A stretch of 64,000 nucleotides of DNA from Ideonella sp. GTDB lineage: Bacteria; Pseudomonadota; Gammaproteobacteria; Burkholderiales; Burkholderiaceae_C. A program made the position numbers and the translations under genes. Below the pieces are notes generated by a model, which worked only from the letters and a program-made list of their open reading frames with translations, was not told where the DNA came from and ran no database searches. Positions 8,152-17,648 of this stretch are shown here, in pieces; position 1 is the first letter of the stretch; each line of letters starts with the position of its first letter. The stretch spans positions 248,001-312,000 of the forward strand of contig JADKIA010000027.1 in the NCBI GenBank assembly GCA_016721465.1, written 5' to 3'.

Positions 8152-10392
8152 ATGAACCTGCTCACTTCGTTCTCCTTGCTGACCGACCAGCGTCGTCTGA
8201 TGCGGGCTGCCCTCGCGGCGCTCACCTCCATCGGCCTGATCCTGCCCGGCTTCGGCATTGGTTTCGCGCATGCCGCACCGAACCACAGAGGCACCGCCAA
8301 GGTGGCGCAAGACCTGGACGACGAAGTTCGCGGCGCCAGCCGCGTGCGTCCGAAATGGTCGCGCCAGATCGGCGGCGTGCAGCATGTGCAAGCCATTTTG
8401 GTCAGCAACTCGGCCGACCCGGCCATGGCGGATCTGCGCGCCCACGTGCTCAGGCTCGGCGGCTCGGTGCATGCCGTGCATGCGGCCTCGCATTCGATCA
8501 CCGTGCAGGTCAAGGCCAGCGACCTGGACGCGCTGGCGCAGCGCAGCGACGTGATCAGCGCCTCGCCCAACCGCGAGACCCAGAGCAGCGCCAGCATGGT
8601 CGAGACCGTCACCGGCGCCATCAATTCAGGTGTGCGCACCTACAGCAGCAAGTCGGCCTACACCGGGCTGGACGGCAGCGGCATCGGCATCGCCATCCTT
8701 GATTCGGGCGTGATGCGCAACCACAAGGCCTTCAGCGGCCCGGCCGGTGTGCGCGTCAAGCGCAACGTGACGATGTTGAACAACGCCATTGCCAACTGGA
8801 CCACCGGTGCGGCCGGCGTCAGCTCGCTGCAGCCCGGCAGCGCCGCGCTGACGGCCTATGAGAGCGCCATCGCCAACGACAGCGCCGCCACGCACGACGC
8901 CTACGGCCACGGCACGCATGTGGCGGGGGTGGTCGCCGGCCGCTACTTCACGCCCAGGGCGACCTACCAGCAGGACATGAACGGCATCGCGCCCAACGCC
9001 AACCTGTACGACGTGAAGGTGCTCAGCGACCAGGGCACGGGCACGGTCAGCGACGCCATCGAAGGCATCGAGTGGGTGATCTTCCACGCCAAGGAATACA
9101 ACATCCGGGTGCTCAACATCAGCCTGGCGGCGCAGTCCACCCAGAGCTGGACGACCGACCCGCTGTGCGTGGCCGTGCGCAGCGCCACGGCGGCCGGCAT
9201 CACGGTGGTGGTGGCCGGCGGCAACTTCGGCCGCAATGCCGCCAACCAGGAGACCTACGGCCGGATCGGCGCGCCGGGCAATGACCCGTCGGTGATCACC
9301 GTGGGCTCGGTGGACCTGCACAACTCCACCGACCGCGCCGACGACACCATCAACAACTTCAGCGCGCGCGGCCCCACCCGCGGCAGCTATGTTGACGCCA
9401 CCGGCGTGCGCCGCGTTGACAACCTGATCAAGCCCGACCTGGTCGCGCCGGGCAACCACCTCGTCGGTGTCGGGTCGACCATCGGCACCACGACGACCTG
9501 GAACCTGCTGGGCAGCACCTATTACTCCAACCTCGTCGCGCCGCAAAGCGCCGAGGCCTACGTCAACGAGACGCAGATGCAGCTCAGCGGCACCTCGATC
9601 GCCGCACCGGCGGTGGCCGGCGCCGTGGCGCTGCTGCTGCAGGCCAACCCGGGCCTGACGCCCCCGGTCATCAAGAGCATCCTGCAGACCACCGCCCAAC
9701 CGATACGCAACACCAACCTGCTGCAGCAGGGCGCGGGCGCGCTCAACATCGACGGCGCGGTGCGCCTGGCCAAGATCGTCCGCACCGATCTGGCCTCGGC
9801 CATCGCCGCGGGCACCATCAGCCCCGGTGCCAGCATCCTCACCGGCAGCGTGACCGCCTCGTCGACCGTGGCTGGCACCGCCTTCAACTGGTCGCGCATG
9901 ACCATGGTCGGCGGCAGCCACGTCGTCAATGGCATGTCCTTCATCACGCGCTACTCGCCGCTGATGGACCCGCGTGTCACCTGGGCCAGCGGCAAGGTGC
10001 TGGTGCGCACGCCGGTGTACTGGTCGGGCACCGGCATTGCGGCCAACACCTATGTCCAGTCCTTCACCGAAACCGCGCCGACCAACCTGACACTGGTACC
10101 GGCGGGCGCGGTGCTCGCCGACTCGCTGGTCGGCACCTCGTCGCTGACCGGCAGGACGGGCGTCTTCATTCCGACCTTGACGCTGTCGGGCTGGCTGGTC
10201 AGCGGCAGCGGCAAGCTGCTGGCCACGGGGCTGGTGCTGAGCGAGGGCCTGGTGCTCAGCGAAGGACTGGTGCTGAGCGAAGGCCTGGTCTTGAGCGAAG
10301 GCCTGGTGCTGAGTGAAGGCCTGGTGCTGAGTGAAGGCCTGGTGCTGAGCGAAGGTCTGGTACTCAGCGAGAGGACCGTGCTCGGCGAGTGA
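8152..10392 (+). CDS. Secreted S8 (subtilisin-like) serine protease with C-terminal hexapeptide repeat
   Basis: A 746-residue exported protease. A signal peptide spans roughly residues 15-42 (ending GFAHAAP). An inhibitor-like propeptide follows at about 75-145. The catalytic domain has the triad Asp184 (AILDSGV), His253 (YGHGTHVAG) and Ser482 (LSGTSIAAP). After the catalytic domain come about 170 residues of extension and then eight tandem GLVLSE hexapeptides before the stop. Subtilases with short tail repeats of the type xVWGD/xLWSE occur in other bacteria; this tail looks like a valine/leucine variant. It stands alone between the cupredoxin gene and dinB. Confidence 0.9.
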   Translation: MNLLTSFSLLTDQRRLMRAALAALTSIGLILPGFGIGFAHAAPNHRGTAKVAQDLDDEVRGASRVRPKWSRQIGGVQHVQAILVSNSADPAMADLRAHVLRLGGSVHAVHAASHSITVQVKASDLDALAQRSDVISASPNRETQSSASMVETVTGAINSGVRTYSSKSAYTGLDGSGIGIAILDSGVMRNHKAFSGPAGVRVKRNVTMLNNAIANWTTGAAGVSSLQPGSAALTAYESAIANDSAATHDAYGHGTHVAGVVAGRYFTPRATYQQDMNGIAPNANLYDVKVLSDQGTGTVSDAIEGIEWVIFHAKEYNIRVLNISLAAQSTQSWTTDPLCVAVRSATAAGITVVVAGGNFGRNAANQETYGRIGAPGNDPSVITVGSVDLHNSTDRADDTINNFSARGPTRGSYVDATGVRRVDNLIKPDLVAPGNHLVGVGSTIGTTTTWNLLGSTYYSNLVAPQSAEAYVNETQMQLSGTSIAAPAVAGAVALLLQANPGLTPPVIKSILQTTAQPIRNTNLLQQGAGALNIDGAVRLAKIVRTDLASAIAAGTISPGASILTGSVTASSTVAGTAFNWSRMTMVGGSHVVNGMSFITRYSPLMDPRVTWASGKVLVRTPVYWSGTGIAANTYVQSFTETAPTNLTLVPAGAVLADSLVGTSSLTGRTGVFIPTLTLSGWLVSGSGKLLATGLVLSEGLVLSEGLVLSEGLVLSEGLVLSEGLVLSEGLVLSEGLVLSERTVLGE
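10228..10371 (+). repeat. Eight tandem 18-bp units encoding GLVLSE
   Basis: Eight in-frame 18-bp repeats encode GLVLSE eight times without amino-acid change, followed by a degenerate ninth unit (RTVLGE) and the stop. The units differ at synonymous positions (GTG/GTC/GTA, CTG/CTC/TTG, AGC/AGT, GAG/GAA), so the array is maintained at protein level and is not a very recent slippage product. Confidence 0.95.
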
Positions 10393-10407
10393 CGAGGCGA
10401 CGCCGGC

Positions 10408-11580
10408 CTACGGGGCGGTGCGCACCGCCGACGCCGGGCCACCAGCCCGGCGCAAGGTGCCCACGCGCACCCCCAGCAGACGGATGCGGCGGCTGAGGTC
10501 CACGCGCTTCAGGCACAACCCGGCCGCCAGGCGGATGGTGGGCGCCTCGGCGGTGGGCTCGTCGATGGACATGTCGCGCGTCACCGTCTTGAAATCGTCG
10601 AAGCGCAGCTTGATGCCGATGGTGCGGCCCTCGTAGCCCTTGCGCTGCAGGTCCTTGGCCACCTGCTCGACCAGTTGGCTGAAGATCGCGCTGAGCTCGG
10701 CGCGGTCGCGCTTGGCGTGAAGGTCGCGCTCGAAGGTGGTCTCGCGGCTCATGGACACGGGCTCGCTGTGCGTCACCAGGGGCCGGTCGTCCACGCCGTG
10801 CGCGGCATCGTGCAGCCAGGCGCCGTAGCTCTTGCCGAACTGCGCCACCAGCTCGGCGCGCGGCTGCTCGGCCAGCTGGCCAATGGTCTCGATGCCGAGC
10901 GCCTGCAACCGGGCGCCGGCCTTGGGGCCGATGCCGTTGATGCGCCGCACCGGCATGGGCCAGATGCGCTCGGGCAAGTCGGCCATCGTCAGCAGCGCCA
11001 GGCCATCGGGCTTGTCCAGTTCAGACGCGATCTTGGACAGCAGCTTGTTGGGCGTGATGCCGACCGAGCAGGTCAAGCCCGTGGCGCGCTGGACGTTGTT
11101 CTTGATGTCCAGCGCAATGGCGCGCACGCCGCCATGCGGATCGTGGGCCACGCTGTCCTGCGCACCGGGGTGGTCGGTGAGGTCGATGTAGATCTCATCG
11201 ATGCCGCGGTCCTCGATCACCGGGGCCACCTCGGCCACTGCGGCCTTGAACAGGCGCGAGTAGTGTCGATAGCGCTCGAAATCAGTGGGCAGCAGCACCG
11301 CCTGCGGAGCGCGCAAGGCGGCCTTCATCAGGCCCATGCCGCTGTTCACGCCCAGGGCGCGGGCCGGGTAGGTGGCGGTGGTGATCACGCCGCGGCCGGT
11401 GTAGTCGGCCAGATGGGAGTAAGTGCGCGTGCCATCGGGCTGCGGCTGCGGCTGGTGCCGCCGCCCTCCGCCGATGACCACCGGCAGGCCCACCAGATCC
11501 GGGTAGCGCAGCAGCTCCACCGAGGCATAGAACGCGTCCATGTCCAGGTGGGCGATCCAGCGGCGACGCGTGCTCGGCAT
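10408..11580 (-). CDS. dinB: DNA polymerase IV (Y-family translesion polymerase)
   Basis: A 390-residue Y-family polymerase that copies past DNA lesions. The N-terminal AHLDMDAFYASVEL holds the first metal-binding acidic residues, and DRGIDEIYIDLTD the catalytic acid pair; the helix-hairpin-helix GIGPKAGARLQALGIETIGQLAE and the little-finger domain follow. It has a roughly 20-residue insertion near residue 40 (GGGRRHQPQPQPDGTRTYS) compared with short DinB forms; similar insertions occur in some betaproteobacterial homologues. No LexA box could be seen upstream. Confidence 0.93.
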   Translation of the reverse strand: MPSTRRRWIAHLDMDAFYASVELLRYPDLVGLPVVIGGGRRHQPQPQPDGTRTYSHLADYTGRGVITTATYPARALGVNSGMGLMKAALRAPQAVLLPTDFERYRHYSRLFKAAVAEVAPVIEDRGIDEIYIDLTDHPGAQDSVAHDPHGGVRAIALDIKNNVQRATGLTCSVGITPNKLLSKIASELDKPDGLALLTMADLPERIWPMPVRRINGIGPKAGARLQALGIETIGQLAEQPRAELVAQFGKSYGAWLHDAAHGVDDRPLVTHSEPVSMSRETTFERDLHAKRDRAELSAIFSQLVEQVAKDLQRKGYEGRTIGIKLRFDDFKTVTRDMSIDEPTAEAPTIRLAAGLCLKRVDLSRRIRLLGVRVGTLRRAGGPASAVRTAP

Positions 11581-11620
11581 GCGGCCATTGTGCGGCGCCC
11601 GCCGGCCGCGGCGCTGAGGA

Positions 11621-12088
11621 TCAGTTCACCGCCTGGACCTGGCGACGCCGCTCCACGTAGCCGGGCTGTGCGGCCGCCGCGGCGCTGGGGCAGGCCGCGG
11701 CGTTGCAGGCCACCACGTCGATGGTGAACACGCGGATGGTCCTGGGCGTGCCCGGCGCACTCTCGCCTTCGTTGAAGCTGCGCGAGTCGCATTGCACCGT
11801 GGCGTGCAAGCCGTAGTCCGTGCTCAGGTCCAGCGTCTGCGTGGCACTGCTGCAACTGGTCCAGCTGCCCTTGAAGGCCTGGTACAGGCCCCATTCCATG
11901 CCGGCCCGAGCGGCTTGCATGGCACGTTGGGACAGCAGGTCGCGCGTCGCGGTGGCCTGCTCGGCCTGTCCCATGCGCACGATGGCCGCGGCCAGGGCCG
12001 ACATGGCCACCAGCACCACGATGATGGCCACCGTGCCCAGGCCCCGGGCAGGCCGGCGCAGCGGGCCACCGTGCATGCTCGCGTTCAT
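11621..12088 (-). CDS. mshP: MSHA biogenesis protein MshP (PilX-like minor pilin)
   Basis: A 155-residue last gene of the MSHA operon. An N-terminal hydrophobic helix (GTVAIIVVLVAMSALAAAIV) is followed by QAARAGMEWGLYQ, typical of MshP/PilX. As in other members it lacks the Glu5 of true pilins. Its ATG overlaps the stop of mshO as ATGA (12085-12088). It probably acts at the pilus tip or primes assembly together with MshO, MshC and MshD. A longer in-frame reading to 12709 runs against mshO and is a shadow. Confidence 0.82.
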   Translation of the reverse strand: MNASMHGGPLRRPARGLGTVAIIVVLVAMSALAAAIVRMGQAEQATATRDLLSQRAMQAARAGMEWGLYQAFKGSWTSCSSATQTLDLSTDYGLHATVQCDSRSFNEGESAPGTPRTIRVFTIDVVACNAAACPSAAAAAQPGYVERRRQVQAVN

Positions 12089-12948
12089 GGCGTGTTCGAC
12101 ACGTGGGCGCCCACCACCAGCGTGGCCGACTCGTTGTCGCGGGTGATCTGCAGCTTCATCGACACGAAGCCATTCTGTTGCGTGGCGCCCTGGTTGGGGT
12201 CGTACTGGAACAGGCAGGACTGCAGCTGCGTGGCCATCACCGGCGCGCCGCTGGTGGACGGGCAGGCCGCGGGTGGCGTGGCATTGAAGCCGTAGTTCGA
12301 CAGCCGATACAGCGTGCCCTTGCCATGGCCATTGGCGTCGAGCGTGCCGTCGGCGCCGCTGCAGACGTAGAACACGGCCTTCTGGTTGTCGGGGACCACC
12401 ACGAAGCGGCCGCCGTCGTAGCCCAGCGGGAACTGCTTGCTGGCCACGGTGAGGCGGTGGCGGCCCAGCGCGGCGCTGGGCGTGCTCACTGCGCTGATGG
12501 TGCTGCGGTTGGCGCCGCTGTAGATGTCGTTCGGGTTCTGGTTGTCCATCGCCACCCAGTCGCCCACGGCGGGTGTGGCGGGCAAGGGCGACAGCACGTC
12601 GAAGCTGGTGGTCAGCCCAGTGGTGTCCAGCACCGCGGCGCCGGCGTTGACGGTGTCGTCGCCGACCCGGGCGCGGCCGCCCATGCTGGTGGGCACCACC
12701 TCGAAACATTGGCTGTCCGGCGTGCGCACCGAGTTCGGCACGGCCGCCTGCACGTCGCGCTGCATGCGGCGCAACGGATGATCGGCCGCCTCCACCAGCG
12801 CGGCGCGGTTGCGCGAGGCCACGAAGCTGGCCACCACGGGCTGGTAGAACACCACCAACGTGGCCGCCATCACCGAGAACACGACCAGCGTGACGATCAG
12901 CTCCACCAGCGTGAAGCCGCGCGCGCCGGGGCTGGCATCACGACGCAT
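12085..12948 (-). CDS. mshO: MSHA biogenesis protein MshO (minor prepilin)
   Basis: A 287-residue prepilin with a classic class III leader: GARG followed by FTLVELIVTLVVFSVMAA, cleaved after glycine and with Glu at +5. The remainder is a soluble PilW-like domain with few cysteines. It overlaps the end of mshD by 11 bp and the start of mshP by 4 bp, so the minor pilins are translationally coupled. Confidence 0.85.
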   Translation of the reverse strand: MRRDASPGARGFTLVELIVTLVVFSVMAATLVVFYQPVVASFVASRNRAALVEAADHPLRRMQRDVQAAVPNSVRTPDSQCFEVVPTSMGGRARVGDDTVNAGAAVLDTTGLTTSFDVLSPLPATPAVGDWVAMDNQNPNDIYSGANRSTISAVSTPSAALGRHRLTVASKQFPLGYDGGRFVVVPDNQKAVFYVCSGADGTLDANGHGKGTLYRLSNYGFNATPPAACPSTSGAPVMATQLQSCLFQYDPNQGATQQNGFVSMKLQITRDNESATLVVGAHVSNTP

Positions 12949-13411
12949 GGTCGGTTCTCCAGCCCACCAGCGACACGCTTTGCGTGCCGCGCGAGACGGT
13001 CACCTCGATGCGTTTGGCCGCGGCCACGCCGGCGAGCGTGCCGCTGGCCACGCCGATGCTGACGCTGTAGCCCGAGAGCGAGGCGATCGCCGTGCCGTCC
13101 ACCGCGCAGATCTGATTGGTGGTGGCATAGCCGTGGTAGTCGCTCACGTCGTTGTAGGTGTCGCGCGCGCAGCCCGCGGGTGCGGCGTTGGCGGCCGGTG
13201 CATAGGGCTTGAGCAGGATCTCTTCGAGCAAGGCCTGCGCGGCGGCCTGCAACTGCCGCTGCACGATCGGGTCGCCGGAGTGGGCCGTGACCGTGCGGAA
13301 CACCAGCAACAGGCCGGCCAGCGCCACGCCCAGCACCACGATGGCGATGAGGGCCTCGATCAGGGTGAAGCCGCGCACCTTGTCCCGAGGTCGGGTGCTG
13401 AAGGCGTTCAT
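12938..13411 (-). CDS. mshD: MSHA biogenesis protein MshD (PilV-like minor prepilin)
   Basis: A 157-residue prepilin. The leader KVRG is followed by FTLIEALIAIVVLGVALAG, with Glu at +5, matching PilV/MshD. The ATG at 13411 overlaps the TGA of mshC (13408-13411), which fixes the start. Two cysteines (CARDTYND and NQICAVD) may form the C-terminal disulfide loop usual for minor pilins. Confidence 0.85.
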   Translation of the reverse strand: MNAFSTRPRDKVRGFTLIEALIAIVVLGVALAGLLLVFRTVTAHSGDPIVQRQLQAAAQALLEEILLKPYAPAANAAPAGCARDTYNDVSDYHGYATTNQICAVDGTAIASLSGYSVSIGVASGTLAGVAAAKRIEVTVSRGTQSVSLVGWRTDHAS

Positions 13412-13905
13412 TGCAGCGACCCGGTTTCGCCGACCACCGCGATGGCCGATTCGCCGGCGACGGCGATGCTGGCGTTGAGCGACGTGGTGCCAGCGCCATC
13501 GCTGGTGACGCGCCCCGAGGGTTGGAAGTACAGCGTGCCCGCCGGCGATACCGAAGTGGCCGGTGCATTCGTGGTGTAGGCATAGCGGCTGTCGCGGTCC
13601 GGGCCCAGCCAGGGCTGGTTGCAGGCGGTGGCGCCGAACTGGTCGGCAATGGTGAGCGTGACGGCGCTGCCGCCCACGCTCACGCACACCAGGCGCCGGT
13701 GTGCCTGCGCCAGGCTGTGCGCCTCGCGCAGTGCCGACAGCACCTGCTCGCGCCAGGCCACGCTGCCCATCGAGGCCGCCACGTCCATGCGCGGCAGCAT
13801 GGTGACGGCCAGGATGCCCAGCATCACCATCACCAGGATCAGCTCCACCATCGTGAAGCCGCGCTGGCGCCGGTTGGCAACTGGATCAGTAGATCTCGCG
13901 CACAT
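13408..13905 (-). CDS. mshC: MSHA pilin-like protein MshC
   Basis: A 165-residue prepilin with leader NRRQRG and mature start FTMVELILVMVMLGILAV, Glu at +5, typical of MshC/GspH-like minor pilins. The ATG at 13905 lies 20 bp inside the end of mshQ, again consistent with coupled translation. A longer frame to 14145 reads through mshQ in arginine-rich shadow sequence and is not used. Confidence 0.82.
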   Translation of the reverse strand: MCARSTDPVANRRQRGFTMVELILVMVMLGILAVTMLPRMDVAASMGSVAWREQVLSALREAHSLAQAHRRLVCVSVGGSAVTLTIADQFGATACNQPWLGPDRDSRYAYTTNAPATSVSPAGTLYFQPSGRVTSDGAGTTSLNASIAVAGESAIAVVGETGSLQ

Positions 13906-16900
13906 GGACGGTCTTCTTCGATTCGGGGCTGTAGATGCCGAAGGACGCACGCGCCGACGGGTCGCGGTCCGCGGTGGCGGCGCAGCTGCCGTTGATGGCG
14001 CGCAGCCAGGCCTTGGCCGCACCGGTGCTCGCGGGGTGGCTGGCCGCGCAGGACTGGTCGGCGGCGGTGCTGCCCAGGTTGAGCGCCAGATCGAAGGTGA
14101 GGCCGCCGGTGGCCGGCGCGGGGATGCCCAGCGTGAGCAGGCCACTGCCGGCGGTGATGGTGATCGGCGAGCTGGCCGACGTGGTGGCCGCAGACGCGGC
14201 GCCGGTGTAGCCGCGCGGGTTCGACGCCACGGCGGATGTTGCCGGCAGCGTGGTGCAGCTGTCGGCGGCGTTGAGCAACCAGGTCGAGCCGGTCCAGTAT
14301 TCGGCCATCACCGGCACGGCCAGTGGCTGCGTGATGCTGCCGAAGGCGTTGGACAGGCGCAGCCGCCCGCTGCGCAGATTGACCACGCCCTCGGCAAAGG
14401 TCTGCGAGCTGATGGTGTCGCTGTCGATCGCGCGCACTTGCAAGCCCTTGGGCGAGGTGGCTTTGGCGGTGAAGCTGTAGACCGGCGCGGCGCTGGCCAC
14501 GCCGGCGGTGAAGGCACTGGCGGCGATGGCGTTGGCCGAGAGCGTGCCCACGCCCAGTGCCAGGGCGTCACTCAATGTCACCGGCTTGGCGAAGCTGGGG
14601 CTGGTCGCCGCGCTGCCGTCGTAGTTCAGCGTGGTGCCGGGCGATGCCAGGCCATTGCGCGCGGTGACCGTGACGCCGGCGGGCTGGCCGGCATAGGTGA
14701 AGGCGCCCGGCGTGCAGGCCTGCGTGACGACCACGTCGAAGTGGTGCGGCACGAAGCGCCCGACGGCGCCGGCAATGCCGGTGCTGCCGGTGGCGCTGAA
14801 GCCGGTGCCCAGGTAGCTGCCGCTGGTGAGGGTGGCGCTCAGGTCGCCGGTGCCCACCTCGGACCAGACCAGGTTGCTGCTCGACGCCGCGCCGGCGCTG
14901 AAGCTGCCCAGGGCGCCGGTGAAGGCGCCATTGCTCGCCCCGGCACCGGTGGGCGAGCGCCGCGTGAAGCCGAGCGTGGCCGATTCCGGTGCGGCCTCGC
15001 GACCGAAATTGGGGGTGGCATTGCCCGCGGCATTCAAGGCGGTGACCGTGGCCGAGAAGGCGCTGCCGGCCTTGATCGGCGCGGCCGTGATGGCACTGAA
15101 GGCGAAGGAACTGGGCGCCGCGATGAAGTTGGCGCTGCCGCTCATGACCAGGCCGGTGTCGTTGCTGCCGGCGCTGCCGGTGTAGCGGGCCGTCAGGCTG
15201 GCCTGGCCCACATCGGCGTACTGCAGGGTGGGCGTGGCGGTGCCGTTGGCATCGAAGCTCAGGTTGATCGACTGGCCCGTGGCGTCGCAGGCCGCTGCCG
15301 CGCTGGCAGCGCCGTTCAAGGCCGTGCCCGCCACGCGCACCGGCAGGGTGCCACTGGCCGGGTTGACGTAGCCGCAGCTCAGGGTCACCCGCTTGGTGAC
15401 GTTGGCAAAGGCCGGTACGCAGGCCAGGCTGTTGGTGGCCTTGGTTACTGCCGACACCGTGGCGGTGCTCGATGACTCGGCCAGGTGGTTGGGTACCGAC
15501 ACCAGGAATCCTGCATCTGCGGCGGTGAAGGTGCAGCTCGGTGCGCCGAAGTTGCACAGGTGGGTGCCAGTGACGGCGATGTTGACGTTGGCCACCCCCA
15601 GCAGCGTGCTGCCGGCGGTGGTGAGCTGCACGCCCTTGGTCACCGATGAGCTACCCGCCGGGATGACGAAGCTGGCCCCCGCGGCATTGCCGGAGTTGCT
15701 GTCGAACACCACCGTGGCGGCGCCGCTGGCGCTGAGGCTGGCGGCCAGGCCGCTGGTGTACAGCGTCGAGCAAGTGGCGTCGGCGCAGGCGCGAATCGTC
15801 ACCACGGTGGGCGTGCAGGTCAGGCCCGTGCCGGTGGCGTGTTGCAGCTCCAGGTGGTCCACTGTGAGGGGCGTGCAGGCGCGCGTGGCCGACATCAGCG
15901 TATCGATCTGGGCGGTGGTCAGCACGCTGTTGTAGAACTGCGCCTCGTCGATCATGCCGTCGGCGGAGTTGACCGTGCCCTTGGCGGCGGCCGTGCCCAG
16001 CGGGTTGTCGCCCAGGTGGATCACACCGATCGAAGCGGCCGGTGTGCCCGCGCTGGTGAAACTGGAGACCGACGGCGCACCGCCATTGATCCAGATGCGC
16101 AGGCTGTCCTGGTTGGCCGACGGCGAGGCGTTGAAGTCCCAGGCGATGGCGATGTGCACCCAGGTGCCCGCCGCGAATGCCTGGGCCGAGGTCTCCACGG
16201 ACCTGGTGGTCCCGGTGCTGTCCTTGACCTCGAAGTAGAGGGTGCCGCTGGCCGTGCGGGTCAGGTAGAACCAGTCGCCGGACACCGTGGTGGCATCCAG
16301 CAACTGCGCGGCAGGCCCGCTGGCCCAGGCGCCGTTGGCCTTGTACCAGAAGGCGGCAGTGCCCGCCCCGAGGATGTTGAGTGAAACGTTGGACAGGCTC
16401 ACGCCGGTGGCCACGGCGTCGACGGTGGCGCCACTGGTGTTGGCAGGGATGTTGGCGGCGCGGCAGATCTTGCCCAGGTTCACCGGCTGCGCGCCGCCCA
16501 GGGCCGTGCCGTTGCGCGCATTGCCGACGCTGTCCGTCACCTGCCCGGCCACGCCGGTGGCCCAGGTGTTTTCTTCGAAGCGGTAGGCGGCGATGGGCGC
16601 GGGGATGTAGAACACGATGGCGGTGTTGGCCCCGGGCTCGGTGGCGGCGCCGAAGCTCAGCACCTGGAAGTCGGTGGTGCTGACCTGCCAGCCCACCTGG
16701 GCCGTGCCGGTGCCACCATGGCTGATGGTGCCGTACTGGAAGACGAAGCTGCCGTCCTCGTTGAGGATGATCTGCAGATCGAAGGACCCGCTGGTGTTGC
16801 TGGCCGACACCCATTCGGGCACGCTTTTCCAGGTGACCACGAACTTGCGCAGGGGCGCAGCGCCCACGGTGGCCACGCTGACATAGCAGCTGGCGATGCT

Positions 16901-17437
16901 GGTGCAGGGCGTCTTGCTGGCGGCCGCGGGGTAATTGGGGTTGTCCACCAGGTTGCTCGGATCCAGGTCCACGCCGAAGATCTTCATCACGCCGTTCATG
17001 TTGGCGTCGGGCAGGCCATAGGGGTAGGTTTGCGGCGGTCCGAGCAGATTGGTGCCCGCGCCGCAGGTGGTGTTGCCGAATTGCAGCCGGCCGTTCGACA
17101 TGACGTAGGCGGTGCTGTACGTGGTGCCACCGAAGACGAAATTGAAGCCGATCGGGATGGCGCCGGTGATCGTGTCGTCCAGCACGGGCGGCGTGGTGCC
17201 ACAGCCGCTGCCTGCGGTGAACTTGTAGGGCGCGGTGTTGTGGCCGATCTTGGTGTGCGTGCTGGAATCGATCAGGCTGTAGGTCGTCGACGCGCTGCTG
17301 TAGGTGGCCGCCGCCGCAACCCCCGGCGCCAGGCCGATCGACAGCAGGCACAGCGGCACCAGCGCCCGCCGCAGCGGTCGTTGGAGGCGCCGACACAGTT
17401 GGCGGAAGGCGGTGATGGCAAGCGGCATGGTGGTCAT
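13886..17437 (-). CDS. mshQ: MshQ-like surface protein with LamG-type domain and DUF6701
   Basis: An 1183-residue exported protein. The signal peptide ends near GVAAAATY (about residue 44). Residues 50-280 form a beta-rich domain (VMSNGRLQFGN, FVVTWKSVPEW). Residues about 290-510 resemble a concanavalin/LamG lectin-like domain (GTAAFWYKANG, WVHIAIAWDFN). The C-terminal 600 residues are the long beta-rich DUF6701 region that defines MshQ. It is likely a surface adhesin-type component linked to the pilus. Here it lies between mshA and mshC, whereas in Vibrio mshQ ends the locus. Confidence 0.82.
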   Translation of the reverse strand: MTTMPLAITAFRQLCRRLQRPLRRALVPLCLLSIGLAPGVAAAATYSSASTTYSLIDSSTHTKIGHNTAPYKFTAGSGCGTTPPVLDDTITGAIPIGFNFVFGGTTYSTAYVMSNGRLQFGNTTCGAGTNLLGPPQTYPYGLPDANMNGVMKIFGVDLDPSNLVDNPNYPAAASKTPCTSIASCYVSVATVGAAPLRKFVVTWKSVPEWVSASNTSGSFDLQIILNEDGSFVFQYGTISHGGTGTAQVGWQVSTTDFQVLSFGAATEPGANTAIVFYIPAPIAAYRFEENTWATGVAGQVTDSVGNARNGTALGGAQPVNLGKICRAANIPANTSGATVDAVATGVSLSNVSLNILGAGTAAFWYKANGAWASGPAAQLLDATTVSGDWFYLTRTASGTLYFEVKDSTGTTRSVETSAQAFAAGTWVHIAIAWDFNASPSANQDSLRIWINGGAPSVSSFTSAGTPAASIGVIHLGDNPLGTAAAKGTVNSADGMIDEAQFYNSVLTTAQIDTLMSATRACTPLTVDHLELQHATGTGLTCTPTVVTIRACADATCSTLYTSGLAASLSASGAATVVFDSNSGNAAGASFVIPAGSSSVTKGVQLTTAGSTLLGVANVNIAVTGTHLCNFGAPSCTFTAADAGFLVSVPNHLAESSSTATVSAVTKATNSLACVPAFANVTKRVTLSCGYVNPASGTLPVRVAGTALNGAASAAAACDATGQSINLSFDANGTATPTLQYADVGQASLTARYTGSAGSNDTGLVMSGSANFIAAPSSFAFSAITAAPIKAGSAFSATVTALNAAGNATPNFGREAAPESATLGFTRRSPTGAGASNGAFTGALGSFSAGAASSSNLVWSEVGTGDLSATLTSGSYLGTGFSATGSTGIAGAVGRFVPHHFDVVVTQACTPGAFTYAGQPAGVTVTARNGLASPGTTLNYDGSAATSPSFAKPVTLSDALALGVGTLSANAIAASAFTAGVASAAPVYSFTAKATSPKGLQVRAIDSDTISSQTFAEGVVNLRSGRLRLSNAFGSITQPLAVPVMAEYWTGSTWLLNAADSCTTLPATSAVASNPRGYTGAASAATTSASSPITITAGSGLLTLGIPAPATGGLTFDLALNLGSTAADQSCAASHPASTGAAKAWLRAINGSCAATADRDPSARASFGIYSPESKKTVHVREIY

Positions 17438-17594
17438 TGGGCAGCCCAGCCCGGGCCCGGCGCGGTGGCGCGCTGCCGGACAGGCTGGCCCCGGAAATGA
17501 TCCACCCGGTGGCCGACGCGGGAAGGGCCGAAAAGCCGACCGAAACGCCGGTATTCCGGCGTGTCAGCGCTGCGGGGCTGGCGGGTCCGCCAAT

Positions 17595-17626
17595 GAAAAC
17601 GGCGCCCCGCTTGCACGAGGCGCCGT
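17595..17626 (-). terminator. Intrinsic terminator after the major pilin gene
   Basis: On the minus strand the arms ACGGCGCC (17619-17626) and GGCGCCGT (17599-17606) form a perfect 8-bp stem with a 12-nt loop, followed by TTTTC. It lies 23 bp past the mshA stop in a 211-bp gap before mshQ. It would make a short, abundant mshA transcript and reduce expression of the downstream minor-pilin genes. Confidence 0.75.
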
Positions 17627-17648
17627 CCGTTCACGGCACCCGCGGGCG

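Noticed and set aside
10228..10371. CRISPR-like array
   Set aside because: Units are contiguous 18-bp coding repeats without spacers.
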